Shown here in pieces: positions 1-7,546 of a stretch of DNA of 22,698 nucleotides. Within the stretch, counting starts at the first letter, position 1. Every line of letters starts with the position of its first letter. The notes under the pieces are model-generated. The model was given only the letters and a program-made list of their open reading frames with translations. It was not told the origin of the DNA and searched no databases. The position numbers were made by a program, and so were the translations under genes. Source of the stretch: an uncultured Christensenellaceae bacterium (GTDB lineage Bacteria; Bacillota; Clostridia; Christensenellales; CAG-314); contig CAJUIV010000023.1 in the NCBI GenBank assembly GCA_910586905.1, positions 1 through 22,698 of the forward strand, given 5' to 3'.

Positions 1-268
1 ACATAAGCGCCATATGATGTTCGCAATAGCTGAACACGCTTATGTCCTTTATGACTACTGCGCCGGCCGAATTCGGATCTGACGGAACTTCAAAAGTTTT
101 TCCGAACATTTCCGCAATTTCGCGGTTAGTATATTTAATTCCTTCAAACGCTTCTTCGTACATTCGCGCCACACGGGCGGGCGTTTCGCGCAGACCTTCC
201 CTATCGGGATCTTCGCCTATGGCTATCAATAACCCGCGGATATGTTTCTCTATTTCTTTAATATCCAT
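1..268 (-). CDS. folE: GTP cyclohydrolase I (5' part; runs off the left edge)
   Basis: The visible first ~89 residues start MDIKEIEKHIRGLLIAIGED and contain the family signature DPDREGLRETPARVARMYEE, followed near residue 84 by CEHHM, which holds the zinc-binding Cys and neighbouring His. The enzyme converts GTP to 7,8-dihydroneopterin triphosphate, the common precursor of tetrahydrofolate and 7-deazaguanines. The start ATG has an AGGAGA Shine-Dalgarno and lies 8 bases after the queE stop, so it is the third gene of a queD-queE-folE operon. In that setting the product probably supplies substrate for QueD, though a folate role cannot be excluded. The C-terminal catalytic part is outside the window. 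Confidence 0.95.
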   Translation of the reverse strand, partial: MDIKEIEKHIRGLLIAIGEDPDREGLRETPARVARMYEEAFEGIKYTNREIAEMFGKTFEVPSDPNSAGAVVIKDISVFSYCEHHMALM

Positions 269-276
269 ACTTTCTC

Positions 277-942
277 CTATACCCCGCGCTTATCGGGTTT
301 CCAGATAATTTTATGCAACTGTAATTGCAAGCGTACGCCGTTAAGCTTACGCTCTTTCATAAACTCCGTTATTTCTTCAGGCTCTATTTTCCCGAACACG
401 GGGCTGAAATAAACGCGGCACCTGTTCGTTAGTCCGTAGCTGTTTATAATCTCTTCTGCGCGCATCAAATCGCACTTATCCCCAACTACAAACTTGACTG
501 AATCTCGTAAAGTAAAGTAAGAAAAGTTTTCGGGCAGCATATATTTTTCCATTCCGCTTGAAGGAAGTTTATAATCGGCGGTAACGGTGGGTCGGGTCGA
601 TAGGGAAACGATGTTCTTCACCGGCACGCTTCCGTTGGTTTCTATTTCGACTTCTGCGCCCGACGCGCCCAATAATTCTATAAGATACGCAATATCCGCC
701 TGTAAAAGCGGTTCGCCGCCCGTCAGCGTAACGTTTTTTACGCCCGTCGATTTCACGTATGCAACGAGCTCTTCCGCAGAAGCAAGCTCATATTTTACGT
801 CGGCTGCATTTGCCCAGCGCGTGTCGCAATAGCCGCAATTAAGATTACAGCCGCAAAACCGCAGAAACACGGCAAGTTCGCCCGCACGCGGTCCCTCGCC
901 GTTTATACTTACAAACTTTTCGGCAACTTTAAAACAGCACAT
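277..942 (-). CDS. queE: 7-carboxy-7-deazaguanine synthase (radical SAM)
   Basis: Radical SAM enzyme that rearranges 6-carboxytetrahydropterin to 7-carboxy-7-deazaguanine in queuosine biosynthesis. From the chosen ATG the protein is 221 residues, normal for QueE. It begins VAEKFVSINGEGPRAGELAVF and has the [4Fe-4S] motif CxxxCxxC (C32, C36, C39, followed by DT). It also has the SAM-binding TLTGGEPLLQ motif and the usual C-terminus VRLQLQLHKIIW. The open frame extends far upstream inside queD, but nothing there resembles QueE. The ATG at 942 is one base past the queD stop, and a GTG at 951 is an alternative start. Expression is probably translationally coupled to queD. Confidence 0.95.
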   Translation of the reverse strand: MCCFKVAEKFVSINGEGPRAGELAVFLRFCGCNLNCGYCDTRWANAADVKYELASAEELVAYVKSTGVKNVTLTGGEPLLQADIAYLIELLGASGAEVEIETNGSVPVKNIVSLSTRPTVTADYKLPSSGMEKYMLPENFSYFTLRDSVKFVVGDKCDLMRAEEIINSYGLTNRCRVYFSPVFGKIEPEEITEFMKERKLNGVRLQLQLHKIIWKPDKRGV

Positions 943-943
943 A

Positions 944-1363
944 TCATTCACCGTACACCGCGCAGTTTTCGGGCGATTCATATACTGTAACGCTGAAAAC
1001 GGGCAAGCCCTTTTTGCAAAGCTCGGCATATATGTGCGCGGCAAAGTTTTCGGCAGTGGGTCTGAAATCCGTTTCAACCAATGAAAATCCTTCTTCTTGA
1101 AGAGCGGCAAGAGTTGCAGATTTAAGGGTGTTTTTTTCGTAAATAAGCGTATGGTCGAAACCGTCCGCAATATCTTTTACTACCTTCTTAAAATCGCCGA
1201 AGTCCAGAAGCATACCGCGCTTTTCGCTGTTCCCCTGCAATTTTTCGCCGCTAATTTTTACTTCCACAACCCAGTGATGACCGTGGATATTGGCGCACTT
1301 GCCGTTGTATCCGTGAAGAAAATGTGCGCTGTCAAAACAAGCCGAAGTTTTTAAATAATACAT
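944..1363 (-). CDS. queD: 6-carboxytetrahydropterin synthase
   Basis: Converts 7,8-dihydroneopterin triphosphate to 6-carboxy-5,6,7,8-tetrahydropterin, the step between FolE and QueE. The 139-residue protein has the zinc-binding histidines H14 (SAHFLHG) and H27/H29 (CANIHGHHW), with C23 as the likely catalytic cysteine. A C-terminal ETDFRPTAENFAAHIY segment also fits the family. The start at 1363 follows an AAAGGAG Shine-Dalgarno 8 bases upstream. A longer open frame reaches 1405 but would read through the terminator hairpin. It is the first gene of the operon and lies directly behind the riboswitch/terminator leader. Confidence 0.95.
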   Translation of the reverse strand: MYYLKTSACFDSAHFLHGYNGKCANIHGHHWVVEVKISGEKLQGNSEKRGMLLDFGDFKKVVKDIADGFDHTLIYEKNTLKSATLAALQEEGFSLVETDFRPTAENFAAHIYAELCKKGLPVFSVTVYESPENCAVYGE

Positions 1364-1382
1364 ATATATCTCTCCTTTAGCG

Positions 1383-1415
1383 CAAAAAAAATACAGTCGC
1401 AACAAAACGACTGCA
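1383..1415 (-). terminator. Intrinsic terminator in the queD leader (riboswitch expression platform)
   Basis: On the minus strand CAGTCG (1413-1408) pairs with CGACTG (1399-1394) around an 8-nt loop, extended by a G-U and a U-A pair and followed directly by a run of eight Ts. It sits between the aptamer and the queD Shine-Dalgarno, as expected for transcription attenuation. Confidence 0.85.
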
Positions 1416-1440
1416 CCTAAAAAGACTATTACTATTCAGA

Positions 1441-1486
1441 TGCCCTGGTTTTGTTTAAAGACAGGATGGCGCAAACGAACTGTCCG
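1441..1486 (-). ncRNA. Probable preQ1-I riboswitch aptamer
   Basis: Reading on the minus strand, GACAG (1484-1480) pairs with CTGTC (1464-1460) around a C-rich loop. An A-rich single strand with AAACAAAACCAGGG follows. This matches the type-I layout of one short stem, an A-rich tail in its groove, and a pseudoknot between the tail's GG(C) and the loop's (G)CC. The tail strongly resembles that of the well-known Thermoanaerobacter aptamer. Position (first gene queD) and the terminator downstream fit preQ1 feedback. The class assignment rests on pattern recognition, not a covariance-model score. Confidence 0.75.
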
Positions 1487-1499
1487 TTTAATTGGCTAT

Positions 1500-1528
1500 A
1501 TAATACCACGCTGAAACGCGTATGTCAA
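1500..1528 (-). promoter_or_regulatory. SigA-type promoter of the queD-queE-folE operon
   Basis: TTGACA (1528-1523), a 17-base spacer and TATTAT (1505-1500). Predicted initiation near 1493 leaves only a few bases before the riboswitch stem, so the transcript begins essentially at the aptamer. Confidence 0.85.
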
Positions 1529-1937
1529 CTCAATCGAAGCGCTTGCACGCGGCATATTTTCAAAATGACGGTAAATGCGATTAGAGTTCAATTTCTGTGT
1601 CTGGGTCTAGCCTTTTCGGATTTTCAGTACGTTACTTATCATTCATCATTAGCAAATCAATTAAATACGAACCAAATACTTTTTATAGATAAATGTAGTT
1701 TGCTACGCTTTGCAAGCAAAATTGTGTTCGCTTTACAGATTTTTACTACGCGACAAATCGTTTTAGGAAAAAGAAAGTTCAATAATGAGAACGACTGAAT
1801 TCGTGCAAACGGCTTATCGCTTGCGTATCACGGATATCTTTTCGTTCGTGCGCTCGGTCGCAAAACGGAAGGAACACAAGCCCATTGTTTTTTTGGTGCT
1901 TGTAACATCTCATCTTTTCTTTTGTACCGTATAATTG
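1529..1937. other. Intergenic region with no recognisable gene
   Basis: About 400 bases between the que promoter (minus) and the PadR-gene promoter (plus). An open frame on the plus strand from 1451 crosses the que promoter and aptamer and resembles no protein I know. A weak hairpin pairs ACAAGC (1875 onward) with GCTTGT but has its T-run in the loop. I see no RNA gene, repeat array or convincing coding signal on either strand. Confidence 0.6.
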
Positions 1938-1978
1938 TTGACAAACGGCGGTCTTATATGTTACTATTAGTAATATAT
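1938..1978 (+). promoter_or_regulatory. Promoter with overlapping palindromic operator for the PadR gene
   Basis: TTGACA at 1938-1943 is followed 17-18 bases later by TTACTAT (1961-1967). A near-perfect palindrome lies exactly on the -10: ATAT-N-TTACTA-T-TAGTAA-N-ATAT, 1956-1978, centred on 1967. PadR regulators commonly repress their own genes through inverted repeats of this kind, so autoregulation is inferred. Confidence 0.7.
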
Positions 1979-1995
1979 CGTAGGTGTGGGCGTAA

Positions 1996-2532
1996 ATGGA
2001 AAATATAATTTTAGGGTTGCTTTTATTACAGTCGCGAACTATTTATCAGCTGCGAAAGCGCATAAACGACGGTTTGAATTTAATGTACAGCTGCAGTACC
2101 GGCAGCATACAAGCCGCTATTAGGAAATTGTTGCAAAACAGGTATATCTACGTTAGCGAAATTACGGAAAACGGCAAACGTAAGAAGCTTTACCGAATAA
2201 CCGACAGCGGAAGGCTCCGTTTTTACGATTGGCTAAACTGTCCTATTGATAATGCAGCGGCGAAAAATCCCGAGCTTACGAAAATATATTTTATGGGATT
2301 TGCCGAAAAAGAAACTCGTATAAAAATAATCGAAACACACATAGCAGATATGAAAAAACTGCGCTCCGATTTGGAGAAAATCTGCAATGCGGGCGCTGCG
2401 TTATCGAATGAAATGCAAGATAACGACGTTCTTTATTATCAACTGCAGACTGCAATGTACGGGTATGACCTAATGAAATTCAATATCGATTGGTACAGTC
2501 GTTTATTGAAAAATATCAAGGAGCAATTGTAA
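1996..2532 (+). CDS. PadR-family transcriptional regulator
   Basis: A 178-residue DNA-binding protein. The N-terminal winged helix (residues ~1-80) has the PadR pattern ILGLLLLQSRTIYQLRKRI, then GSIQAAIRKLLQNRYI (recognition helix and start of the wing), then KRKKLYRITDSGRLRFYDWL. The C-terminal half is helical and charged, as in the PadR dimerisation domain. Start ATG has AGGTG 9 bases upstream. The stop codon overlaps the next gene's ATG by one base, so the two are co-translated. The hydrolase is the likely regulated function, and the palindrome over the promoter suggests self-repression. The ligand is unknown. Confidence 0.9.
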   Translation: MENIILGLLLLQSRTIYQLRKRINDGLNLMYSCSTGSIQAAIRKLLQNRYIYVSEITENGKRKKLYRITDSGRLRFYDWLNCPIDNAAAKNPELTKIYFMGFAEKETRIKIIETHIADMKKLRSDLEKICNAGAALSNEMQDNDVLYYQLQTAMYGYDLMKFNIDWYSRLLKNIKEQL

Positions 2533-3323
2533 TGAAAAACTTATATCTCGACAATTCTCCTATTGCATATTATATAGACGATACCGCCGATAACGATTGG
2601 TTGGTTTTTGTTCACGCCGCGTTTGCAGATTATAGAATGTTTGAAAAACAAATCGATTATTTTGCTGGCAAATACAATCTGTTGGCTATCGATATTTTAG
2701 GGCACGGCAATTCTCTTCGCGCGCGAAAGGGCGATAAAATGGACAAAATGTCCGATTGGATAGCACGAATTTTTCAGAAACACAATATATCCGCCGCTCA
2801 TTTAGTAGGAGTTTCGTTAGGCTCGGTTCTTATACAAGATTTCGCAAACCAATACGAAAATAAAGTATTATCGCTTGCCTGCTTCGGCGGTTACGACGTC
2901 AATAATTTCGATTTTACAAGGCAAAAGGCTAATTCGAAAGGTCAAATAAAGATGATATTAAAAGCCTTGATTTCCGTCAAGTGGTTTGCTGAATCTAACA
3001 AAAAGATTTCCGCATATACGAGTGATGCGCAAACGGCGTTTTACAATATGAATATCCGTTTTAAAAAAAGTTCGTTTAAGTATATGTCGGGAATAAACAA
3101 ACTTGTAAATAAATATCCGAAAAAAAAGCAGCGGAGTTATAAATTATTAGTCGGTTGCGGCGAACACGATATTCCTGCGGAAATAGAAATAGTAAACGAA
3201 TGGTCTGAATACGAGAATTGCGATAAAGTGATTTTTAAATGCGCGGGGCATTGCGTAAATATGGACGTTCCGCAAGAATTCAATATTACCTTGGAGCACT
3301 TTCTGCAAACATGCCGCAAATAA
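2532..3323 (+). CDS. Alpha/beta hydrolase
   Basis: A 263-residue cytosolic alpha/beta-hydrolase-fold protein. Visible family marks are WLVFVHAAFADYRMF (oxyanion-hole strand and loop), LLAIDILGHGNS, the nucleophile elbow GVSLGS with its serine, an acid in LLVGCGEHD, and the catalytic histidine in CAGHCVNMDVP near the C-terminus. The catalytic triad therefore appears intact. The start at 2532 is chosen because AAGGAG lies 8 bases upstream and ATG overlaps the PadR stop (TAATG). The substrate cannot be told from sequence. Pairing with a PadR regulator suggests response to a small, perhaps toxic, compound. Confidence 0.88.
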   Translation: MKNLYLDNSPIAYYIDDTADNDWLVFVHAAFADYRMFEKQIDYFAGKYNLLAIDILGHGNSLRARKGDKMDKMSDWIARIFQKHNISAAHLVGVSLGSVLIQDFANQYENKVLSLACFGGYDVNNFDFTRQKANSKGQIKMILKALISVKWFAESNKKISAYTSDAQTAFYNMNIRFKKSSFKYMSGINKLVNKYPKKKQRSYKLLVGCGEHDIPAEIEIVNEWSEYENCDKVIFKCAGHCVNMDVPQEFNITLEHFLQTCRK

Positions 3324-3342
3324 AGTCTGTAAACGTGTACGC

Positions 3343-3365
3343 CGCGCGTAATTTTGCGCGTTTAA
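3343..3365 (+). terminator. Weak possible terminator after the hydrolase
   Basis: CGCGC (3343-3347) pairs with GCGCG (3356-3360) around an A/T-rich loop, followed by TTTAATAAAA. The T-tract is short, so this is only a candidate. Confidence 0.35.
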
Positions 3366-3374
3366 TAAAAGCGG

Positions 3375-3403
3375 TAGACATTTAAAGATAATAGTGGTAA
3401 AAT
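3375..3403 (+). promoter_or_regulatory. Promoter for the response-regulator gene
   Basis: TAGACA at 3375-3380, a 17-base spacer and TAAAAT at 3398-3403, placed 60 bases before the ATG. Confidence 0.6.
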
Positions 3404-3463
3404 GTTTATATAGAGATACGTTTAAAATATTTCTGTCTGCGTTTTAGAGGAAAGTGAAATTGT

Positions 3464-4504
3464 ATGTTTAGCGATATGGTAAAAAACAAAGTTCTTATCG
3501 TGGACGATTCGTCGATGAATCGTTCGATTTTATCGGATATTCTCGGCGACGAGTACGAAATTTTAGAGGCAAGCGATGGTTTGGAAGCTATCGATATTCT
3601 CAGTAAGGAAGGCGATAATATCAGCTTGATGCTTCTTGATATAGTTATGCCCAGGATGGACGGTTTTTCCGTTTTGTCCAAAATGAACGAAAATCATTGG
3701 ATAGAGAATATCCCCGTTATCATCATTTCTTCCGAAAACGCGTCGTTATACGTGGAGCGCGCGTACGATTTGGGCGCGCTTGATTATATTCAGCGTCCGT
3801 TCGATACGTTGGTGGTGCGGCGCCGTTCGCAAAACACCATAATGCTTAACGGGCGTAAAAAATCTGTGGGCAATTCGAACGAAAACAAGCTTTCGCGTAA
3901 TATTCAAAACTTGAATACCGTTATCGATTTGCTGACGAACTTAATTGAGCGAAAGAAAGTTGATATCAGCGGACACACCGAAAACGTATGCGCAATAACT
4001 GACTCTATCCTCAATAATTTAGGCGGAATATCGTTTAAGTACAAACTTACGGAAGAAGATATTGCAACTATAACTATTGCGTCAGCATTGCGGGATATCG
4101 GTATATTCGGTGTTGATGAAAAATTTTTGATGTCCGATACCGACGAGGCGATAGCGGAAATCCGTAAACATACTTTGATTGGCGCGGAAATGCTGACAAA
4201 ACTCAACGACGAGACCAATCCTTTGATACAACGTGCGATAGAAATTACGCGTTCGCATCACGAACGCTGGGACGGAAAAGGTTATCCGGAGGGATTAAAA
4301 GGCGACCGTATTCCGATTTCCGCGCAGGTTGTGGCGCTTGCCGATACTTACGACTCGTTAACGAATAAAAAAATAAATTCTCAGGCGATAACGCATGAAG
4401 AAGCTATAAACAAAATTATGAACGGCGAGTGCGGAGCGTTTAATCCGGTGCTTATGATTGTACTGAAAAGTATTGCCGACACTTTGCCTGCTAAACTTAA
4501 ATAA
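3464..4504 (+). CDS. Response regulator with a degenerate HD-GYP output domain
   Basis: A 346-residue two-domain protein. The REC domain (residues ~8-120) has acidic pocket D14/D15, phospho-acceptor D59 (LLLDIVMPRMDG) and the switch serine region ISSEN, but the usual lysine before PF is arginine (QRPFD, R111). The HD-GYP-type domain (~150-340) keeps H171, H236, SHHERWDGKGYP (H265, H266) and D294. The central HD and the following lysine are changed: LHDIGK reads LRDIGIF (R210, I214). HD-GYP domains normally hydrolyse cyclic di-GMP, so activity here may be lost or altered and signalling may be by binding only. AGAGG lies 13 bases before the start. An Hpt gene follows 22 bases after the stop. 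Confidence 0.88.
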   Translation: MFSDMVKNKVLIVDDSSMNRSILSDILGDEYEILEASDGLEAIDILSKEGDNISLMLLDIVMPRMDGFSVLSKMNENHWIENIPVIIISSENASLYVERAYDLGALDYIQRPFDTLVVRRRSQNTIMLNGRKKSVGNSNENKLSRNIQNLNTVIDLLTNLIERKKVDISGHTENVCAITDSILNNLGGISFKYKLTEEDIATITIASALRDIGIFGVDEKFLMSDTDEAIAEIRKHTLIGAEMLTKLNDETNPLIQRAIEITRSHHERWDGKGYPEGLKGDRIPISAQVVALADTYDSLTNKKINSQAITHEEAINKIMNGECGAFNPVLMIVLKSIADTLPAKLK

Positions 4505-4526
4505 AAAACTAACGGGAGAATCTGAA

Positions 4527-4874
4527 ATGACAGTAGAACAATTTTACGATTATATTTGCGGCGATTATGCGGGAACGAAAGGTCGTCTTATGACAGACGA
4601 AAGAATACTTCGTTTCGTCAATAAATTTCCCGCCGACGGAAGTTATCAACTTTTGTTAGACAGCTTAGATTCGGCTAACGTTGAAGAAGCTTTCCGCGCG
4701 GCGCATACAATAAAAGGCGTGGCGCAAAATCTCGGTTTTACGGCGTTATACAAATCGTCCGAAGCAGTAACGGAAATACTGCGTTCCGGAAGCCTTGATG
4801 TTGCGGCAAAAATGCCCGAACTGACAAAGTATTATAATTTGACTATCGACGGTATAGCCAAACTTAATGCGTAA
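4527..4874 (+). CDS. Hpt-domain phosphotransfer protein
   Basis: A 115-residue stand-alone histidine phosphotransfer protein. The phosphorylated histidine is H60 in AFRAAHTIKGVAQNLGF, with the typical following Lys and Gly. The rest is predicted helical, as in the four-helix Hpt bundle. Start ATG follows GGGAG by 8 bases. A longer frame from 4473 overlaps the upstream gene and lacks a ribosome site. It lies just behind the REC/HD-GYP gene in the same orientation, so the likely role is passing a phosphate to or from that receiver domain. No histidine kinase is in the window. Confidence 0.88.
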   Translation: MTVEQFYDYICGDYAGTKGRLMTDERILRFVNKFPADGSYQLLLDSLDSANVEEAFRAAHTIKGVAQNLGFTALYKSSEAVTEILRSGSLDVAAKMPELTKYYNLTIDGIAKLNA

Positions 4875-4908
4875 GCACAACGTAATATACTGAATTCGAT
4901 ATCGTAAG

Positions 4909-4940
4909 AAGCATTGCGTAATTGCAATGCTTTTATATTT
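4909..4940 (+). terminator. Intrinsic terminator after the Hpt gene
   Basis: AAGCATTGC (4909-4917) pairs with GCAATGCTT (4924-4932) around a 6-base loop, then a T-rich tail. It closes the REC/HD-GYP-Hpt operon. Confidence 0.85.
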
Positions 4941-5128
4941 TTTGCTCTTATGAGTTAATTTTAATTTCTTAACAAATAATCGTATTTTATAAAAATATTC
5001 GTCATTACTTTGTTTCATTATTTTGCAAACGGCAGATGTCGTAAAATACTATTAGTCAAATAATATTTATATTTAATAAACTTTAAGTTTTTACCAATTT
5101 TTACTATGCAAAGACGTTGGAAAAAGCA
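4941..5128. other. AT-rich intergenic spacer
   Basis: Together with flanking sites this makes a gene-free stretch of 339 bases (4875-5213). I see no coding signal, RNA gene or repeat. No folate (THF) or ZTP riboswitch pattern was found ahead of fhs. Confidence 0.6.
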
Positions 5129-5157
5129 TTGCAATCAATCGTCCTTTTTGATATACT
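5129..5157 (+). promoter_or_regulatory. Promoter of fhs-tdk
   Basis: TTGCAA (5129-5134), 17-base spacer, TATACT (5152-5157). Between it and the ATG lie two small hairpins (5162-5180 and 5187-5200) and a strong TAGGAGGAG ribosome site. Confidence 0.75.
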
Positions 5158-5213
5158 AAATAAAACGAAACGTTCGTTTTACGATAGAACGTCAGCGTTC
5201 GTAGGAGGAGTAA

Positions 5214-6872
5214 ATGACCGATATTGAAATTGCCAGACTTTGTAAATTGCAAAGTATAACCAAAATAGCGGATAAATTAGGCGTAAATTCTGACGATTTG
5301 GATTTATACGGAAAGTATAAGGCAAAAGTCTGTTCGAAGCCAAATCCGCAAAAAAACGCTAAACTCATTTTAGTTACGGCAATAAATCCTACCGCTGCGG
5401 GAGAGGGTAAAACGACTGTTTCTATAGGTTTAGCCGACGCGTTGAACATTATCGGAGCCAAAACGTGCTTGGCTTTGCGCGAGCCTTCGCTTGGTCCCGT
5501 TTTCGGCATAAAGGGCGGCGCGACCGGAGGAGGCTATTCTCAGATTTTGCCGATGGAAGATATAAACTTGCATTTCACAGGTGATTTTCACGCAATAACT
5601 TCGGCGAATAATTTATTATGCGCGCTTATCGATAACAGTATTTTTCAAGGTAATCTTTTGAATATCAATCCCGACAGAGTTGTGTTTAACCGTACGATGG
5701 ACGTTAACGACAGGGCGCTTCGCGGAGTTGCGGTAAATCACGGCGTAAAAGATTCTGCGGAACGCAACGAAAAGTTCAACATAACTGCGGCGTGCGAAGT
5801 AATGGCGGTTTTGTCGTTGGCAAGCGATTTGAACGATTTAAAAAACCGTTTGGGTAATATATTGGTTGCTTATACGTACGACGGTAAGCCGGTGTTTGCG
5901 CGCGATTTGCAAGCGCAGGAATCGATGGCAATTTTACTGAAAGACGCTTTACGTCCCAACCTCGTTCAAACTATAGGCGGTACTCCGGCATTTGTTCATT
6001 GCGGACCTTTTGCCAACATAGCTCACGGATGTAACAGCGTTCAGGCGACGAAGTTGGCCATGTCTTACGCGCCTTATACCGTAACCGAAGCCGGTTTCGG
6101 GGCGGACTTAGGCGCGGAAAAATTTTTGGACGTAAAATGCCGCATGTCCGGACTTAAACCTAACGCAGTAGTAATAGTCGCGACGGTTAGAGCTTTAAAG
6201 CTAAACGGAGGCGCGGATAAAAATAATCTGGCAAGCGAAGATTTAGACGCATTAAATAAAGGCATGTGCAATTTGCTGCGCCACGTAAGCAATATAAAAG
6301 ACGTTTATCGTTTGCCTTGTATAGTAGCTATTAACCGGTTTACCGGCGATACCGAAAGTGAAATCGCCGCTATAGAGAATGCCGTCAATCAACTGGGAAT
6401 TCAGGCGTTGGACTGCGACGTTTGGGGTAAAGGCGGACAAGGAGCAGTAGCGCTGGCGAAAAAAGTAGTCAAACTTTGCGCGTCCGACAACGGTTTGTTT
6501 AGGTATGCTTATCAGGATACGGATAGCGTAGAAAATAAAATACGGAATATAGCGGTTAAAATTTACGGCGCCGCATCCGTCGAGTTTTCGCCAAAAGCGC
6601 TTGAAAGTTTAAAATCTTTATCCGAGGCGGTAGATATAAGCAAACTGCCTGTGGTAATCGCTAAAACTCAATATAGTTTTTCCGACGATCCGACGCTTTT
6701 GGGCGCGCCTAGCGGATTTGTGTTAAACGTACGCGATATCGAATATCGCGGCGGAGCGGGGTTTTTAGTAGCTTTGGCGGGAAATATGTTGCTTATGCCG
6801 GGACTTCCCAAACGACCTAATGCGGTAGGTATGACAATTTCAGACGACGGAACTATAGACGGTTTGTATTAA
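5214..6872 (+). CDS. fhs: Formate--tetrahydrofolate ligase
   Basis: ATP-dependent ligase that makes 10-formyltetrahydrofolate from formate and tetrahydrofolate. It feeds purine synthesis and, in acetogens, the methyl branch of the Wood-Ljungdahl pathway. The 552-residue length is typical. The P-loop NPTAAGEGKTT lies near residue 60, followed by REPSLGPVFGIKGGATGGGY and FTGDFHAI. A C-terminal GFVLNVRDIEYRGGAGFLVALAGNMLLMPGLPK block completes the signature. The start has GGAGGAG immediately upstream. tdk follows with the ATG-overlap pattern TAATG at the stop. No other Wood-Ljungdahl gene is visible, so a purely anabolic role is equally possible. Confidence 0.97.
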   Translation: MTDIEIARLCKLQSITKIADKLGVNSDDLDLYGKYKAKVCSKPNPQKNAKLILVTAINPTAAGEGKTTVSIGLADALNIIGAKTCLALREPSLGPVFGIKGGATGGGYSQILPMEDINLHFTGDFHAITSANNLLCALIDNSIFQGNLLNINPDRVVFNRTMDVNDRALRGVAVNHGVKDSAERNEKFNITAACEVMAVLSLASDLNDLKNRLGNILVAYTYDGKPVFARDLQAQESMAILLKDALRPNLVQTIGGTPAFVHCGPFANIAHGCNSVQATKLAMSYAPYTVTEAGFGADLGAEKFLDVKCRMSGLKPNAVVIVATVRALKLNGGADKNNLASEDLDALNKGMCNLLRHVSNIKDVYRLPCIVAINRFTGDTESEIAAIENAVNQLGIQALDCDVWGKGGQGAVALAKKVVKLCASDNGLFRYAYQDTDSVENKIRNIAVKIYGAASVEFSPKALESLKSLSEAVDISKLPVVIAKTQYSFSDDPTLLGAPSGFVLNVRDIEYRGGAGFLVALAGNMLLMPGLPKRPNAVGMTISDDGTIDGLY

Positions 6873-6898
6873 TGAAAAAAATGACTAAGGACGAAATT

Positions 6899-7492
6899 AT
6901 GCCTAGATTATATTTTAAATACGGTACGATGGGTAGCAGCAAATCGGCGCAAGCTTTGATGTGCAAATTCAATTACGAGCAAAAGGGTATGAAAGTTATG
7001 CTTGTCAAGCCTTCGCTTGATACCCGCGGAGACGATGACGGAGACAGGATGGTGCGTTCGAGAATCGGTTTGTCCGCTGCCTGCGAGGTAATTAAACCTG
7101 ACGAGAGTTTTTTAGATTTGTACAAAACCGTTAAAGAAACTACGGGGTGCGATTGCATAATAGTGGACGAAGCCCAGTTTTGTACTACGGAACAGGTTGA
7201 CGAGCTTAAACAGCTGACGCATTTCGTGCCCGTGCTTTGCTACGGTTTGTTAAATGATTTCAGATGTAAATTGTTTAGAGGAAGCAAACGATTGGTCGAA
7301 CTCGCCGATTCTCTTCAGGAAATCAAATCGGTTTGCAGATGCGGACGGAAATCAACGGTAAACGCTCGTTTTATAAACGGAAAATGCGTTGACGACGGTC
7401 CTATTGTGTTTATAGGCGGAGACGAAAGTTACGAAAATATGTGTTATTGGTGTTGGAAAGAGGAATTGGAAAAAACAAAAAAATCCAAATGA
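6899..7492 (+). CDS. tdk: Thymidine kinase (type II)
   Basis: Phosphorylates thymidine in the pyrimidine salvage pathway. The 197-residue protein starts MPRLYFKYGTMGSSKSAQAL, where GTMGSSKS is the P-loop. It has IIVDEAQF (the Walker B/catalytic Glu region) and the zinc-binding cysteine pairs CRCGRKS and CYWCWKE. I chose the ATG at 6899 because AAGGA lies 7 bases upstream and the protein then begins like other Tdk proteins. An in-frame ATG at 6872, overlapping the fhs stop, has no ribosome site but could serve by translational coupling. It is co-transcribed with fhs, and both serve nucleotide supply. Confidence 0.95.
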   Translation: MPRLYFKYGTMGSSKSAQALMCKFNYEQKGMKVMLVKPSLDTRGDDDGDRMVRSRIGLSAACEVIKPDESFLDLYKTVKETTGCDCIIVDEAQFCTTEQVDELKQLTHFVPVLCYGLLNDFRCKLFRGSKRLVELADSLQEIKSVCRCGRKSTVNARFINGKCVDDGPIVFIGGDESYENMCYWCWKEELEKTKKSK

Positions 7493-7513
7493 ACGAAAGC
7501 AGTGTAAAAATCT

Positions 7514-7541
7514 AAGGACGTTGAATTATCAACGTCCTTTT
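7514..7541. terminator. Bidirectional terminator between tdk and the IlvD-like gene
   Basis: An 11-bp perfect stem (7514-7524 with 7529-7539) around ATTA, followed on the plus strand by TTTT and then a T-rich stretch. On the minus strand it ends in AGATTTTT. The two convergent genes end on either side of it. Confidence 0.88.
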
Positions 7542-7546
7542 AATAA

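Noticed and set aside
943..1170. N-terminal extension of QueE
   Set aside because: It lies inside queD in another frame and does not resemble QueE, which naturally starts at the VAEKFVSINGEG region.
1451..1798. A 115-residue open frame on the plus strand
   Set aside because: It overlaps the que promoter and preQ1 aptamer on the other strand, lacks a ribosome site and resembles no protein family.
4875..5213. A THF or ZTP riboswitch ahead of fhs
   Set aside because: The leader after the promoter is only ~50 bases and none of the conserved motifs are present.
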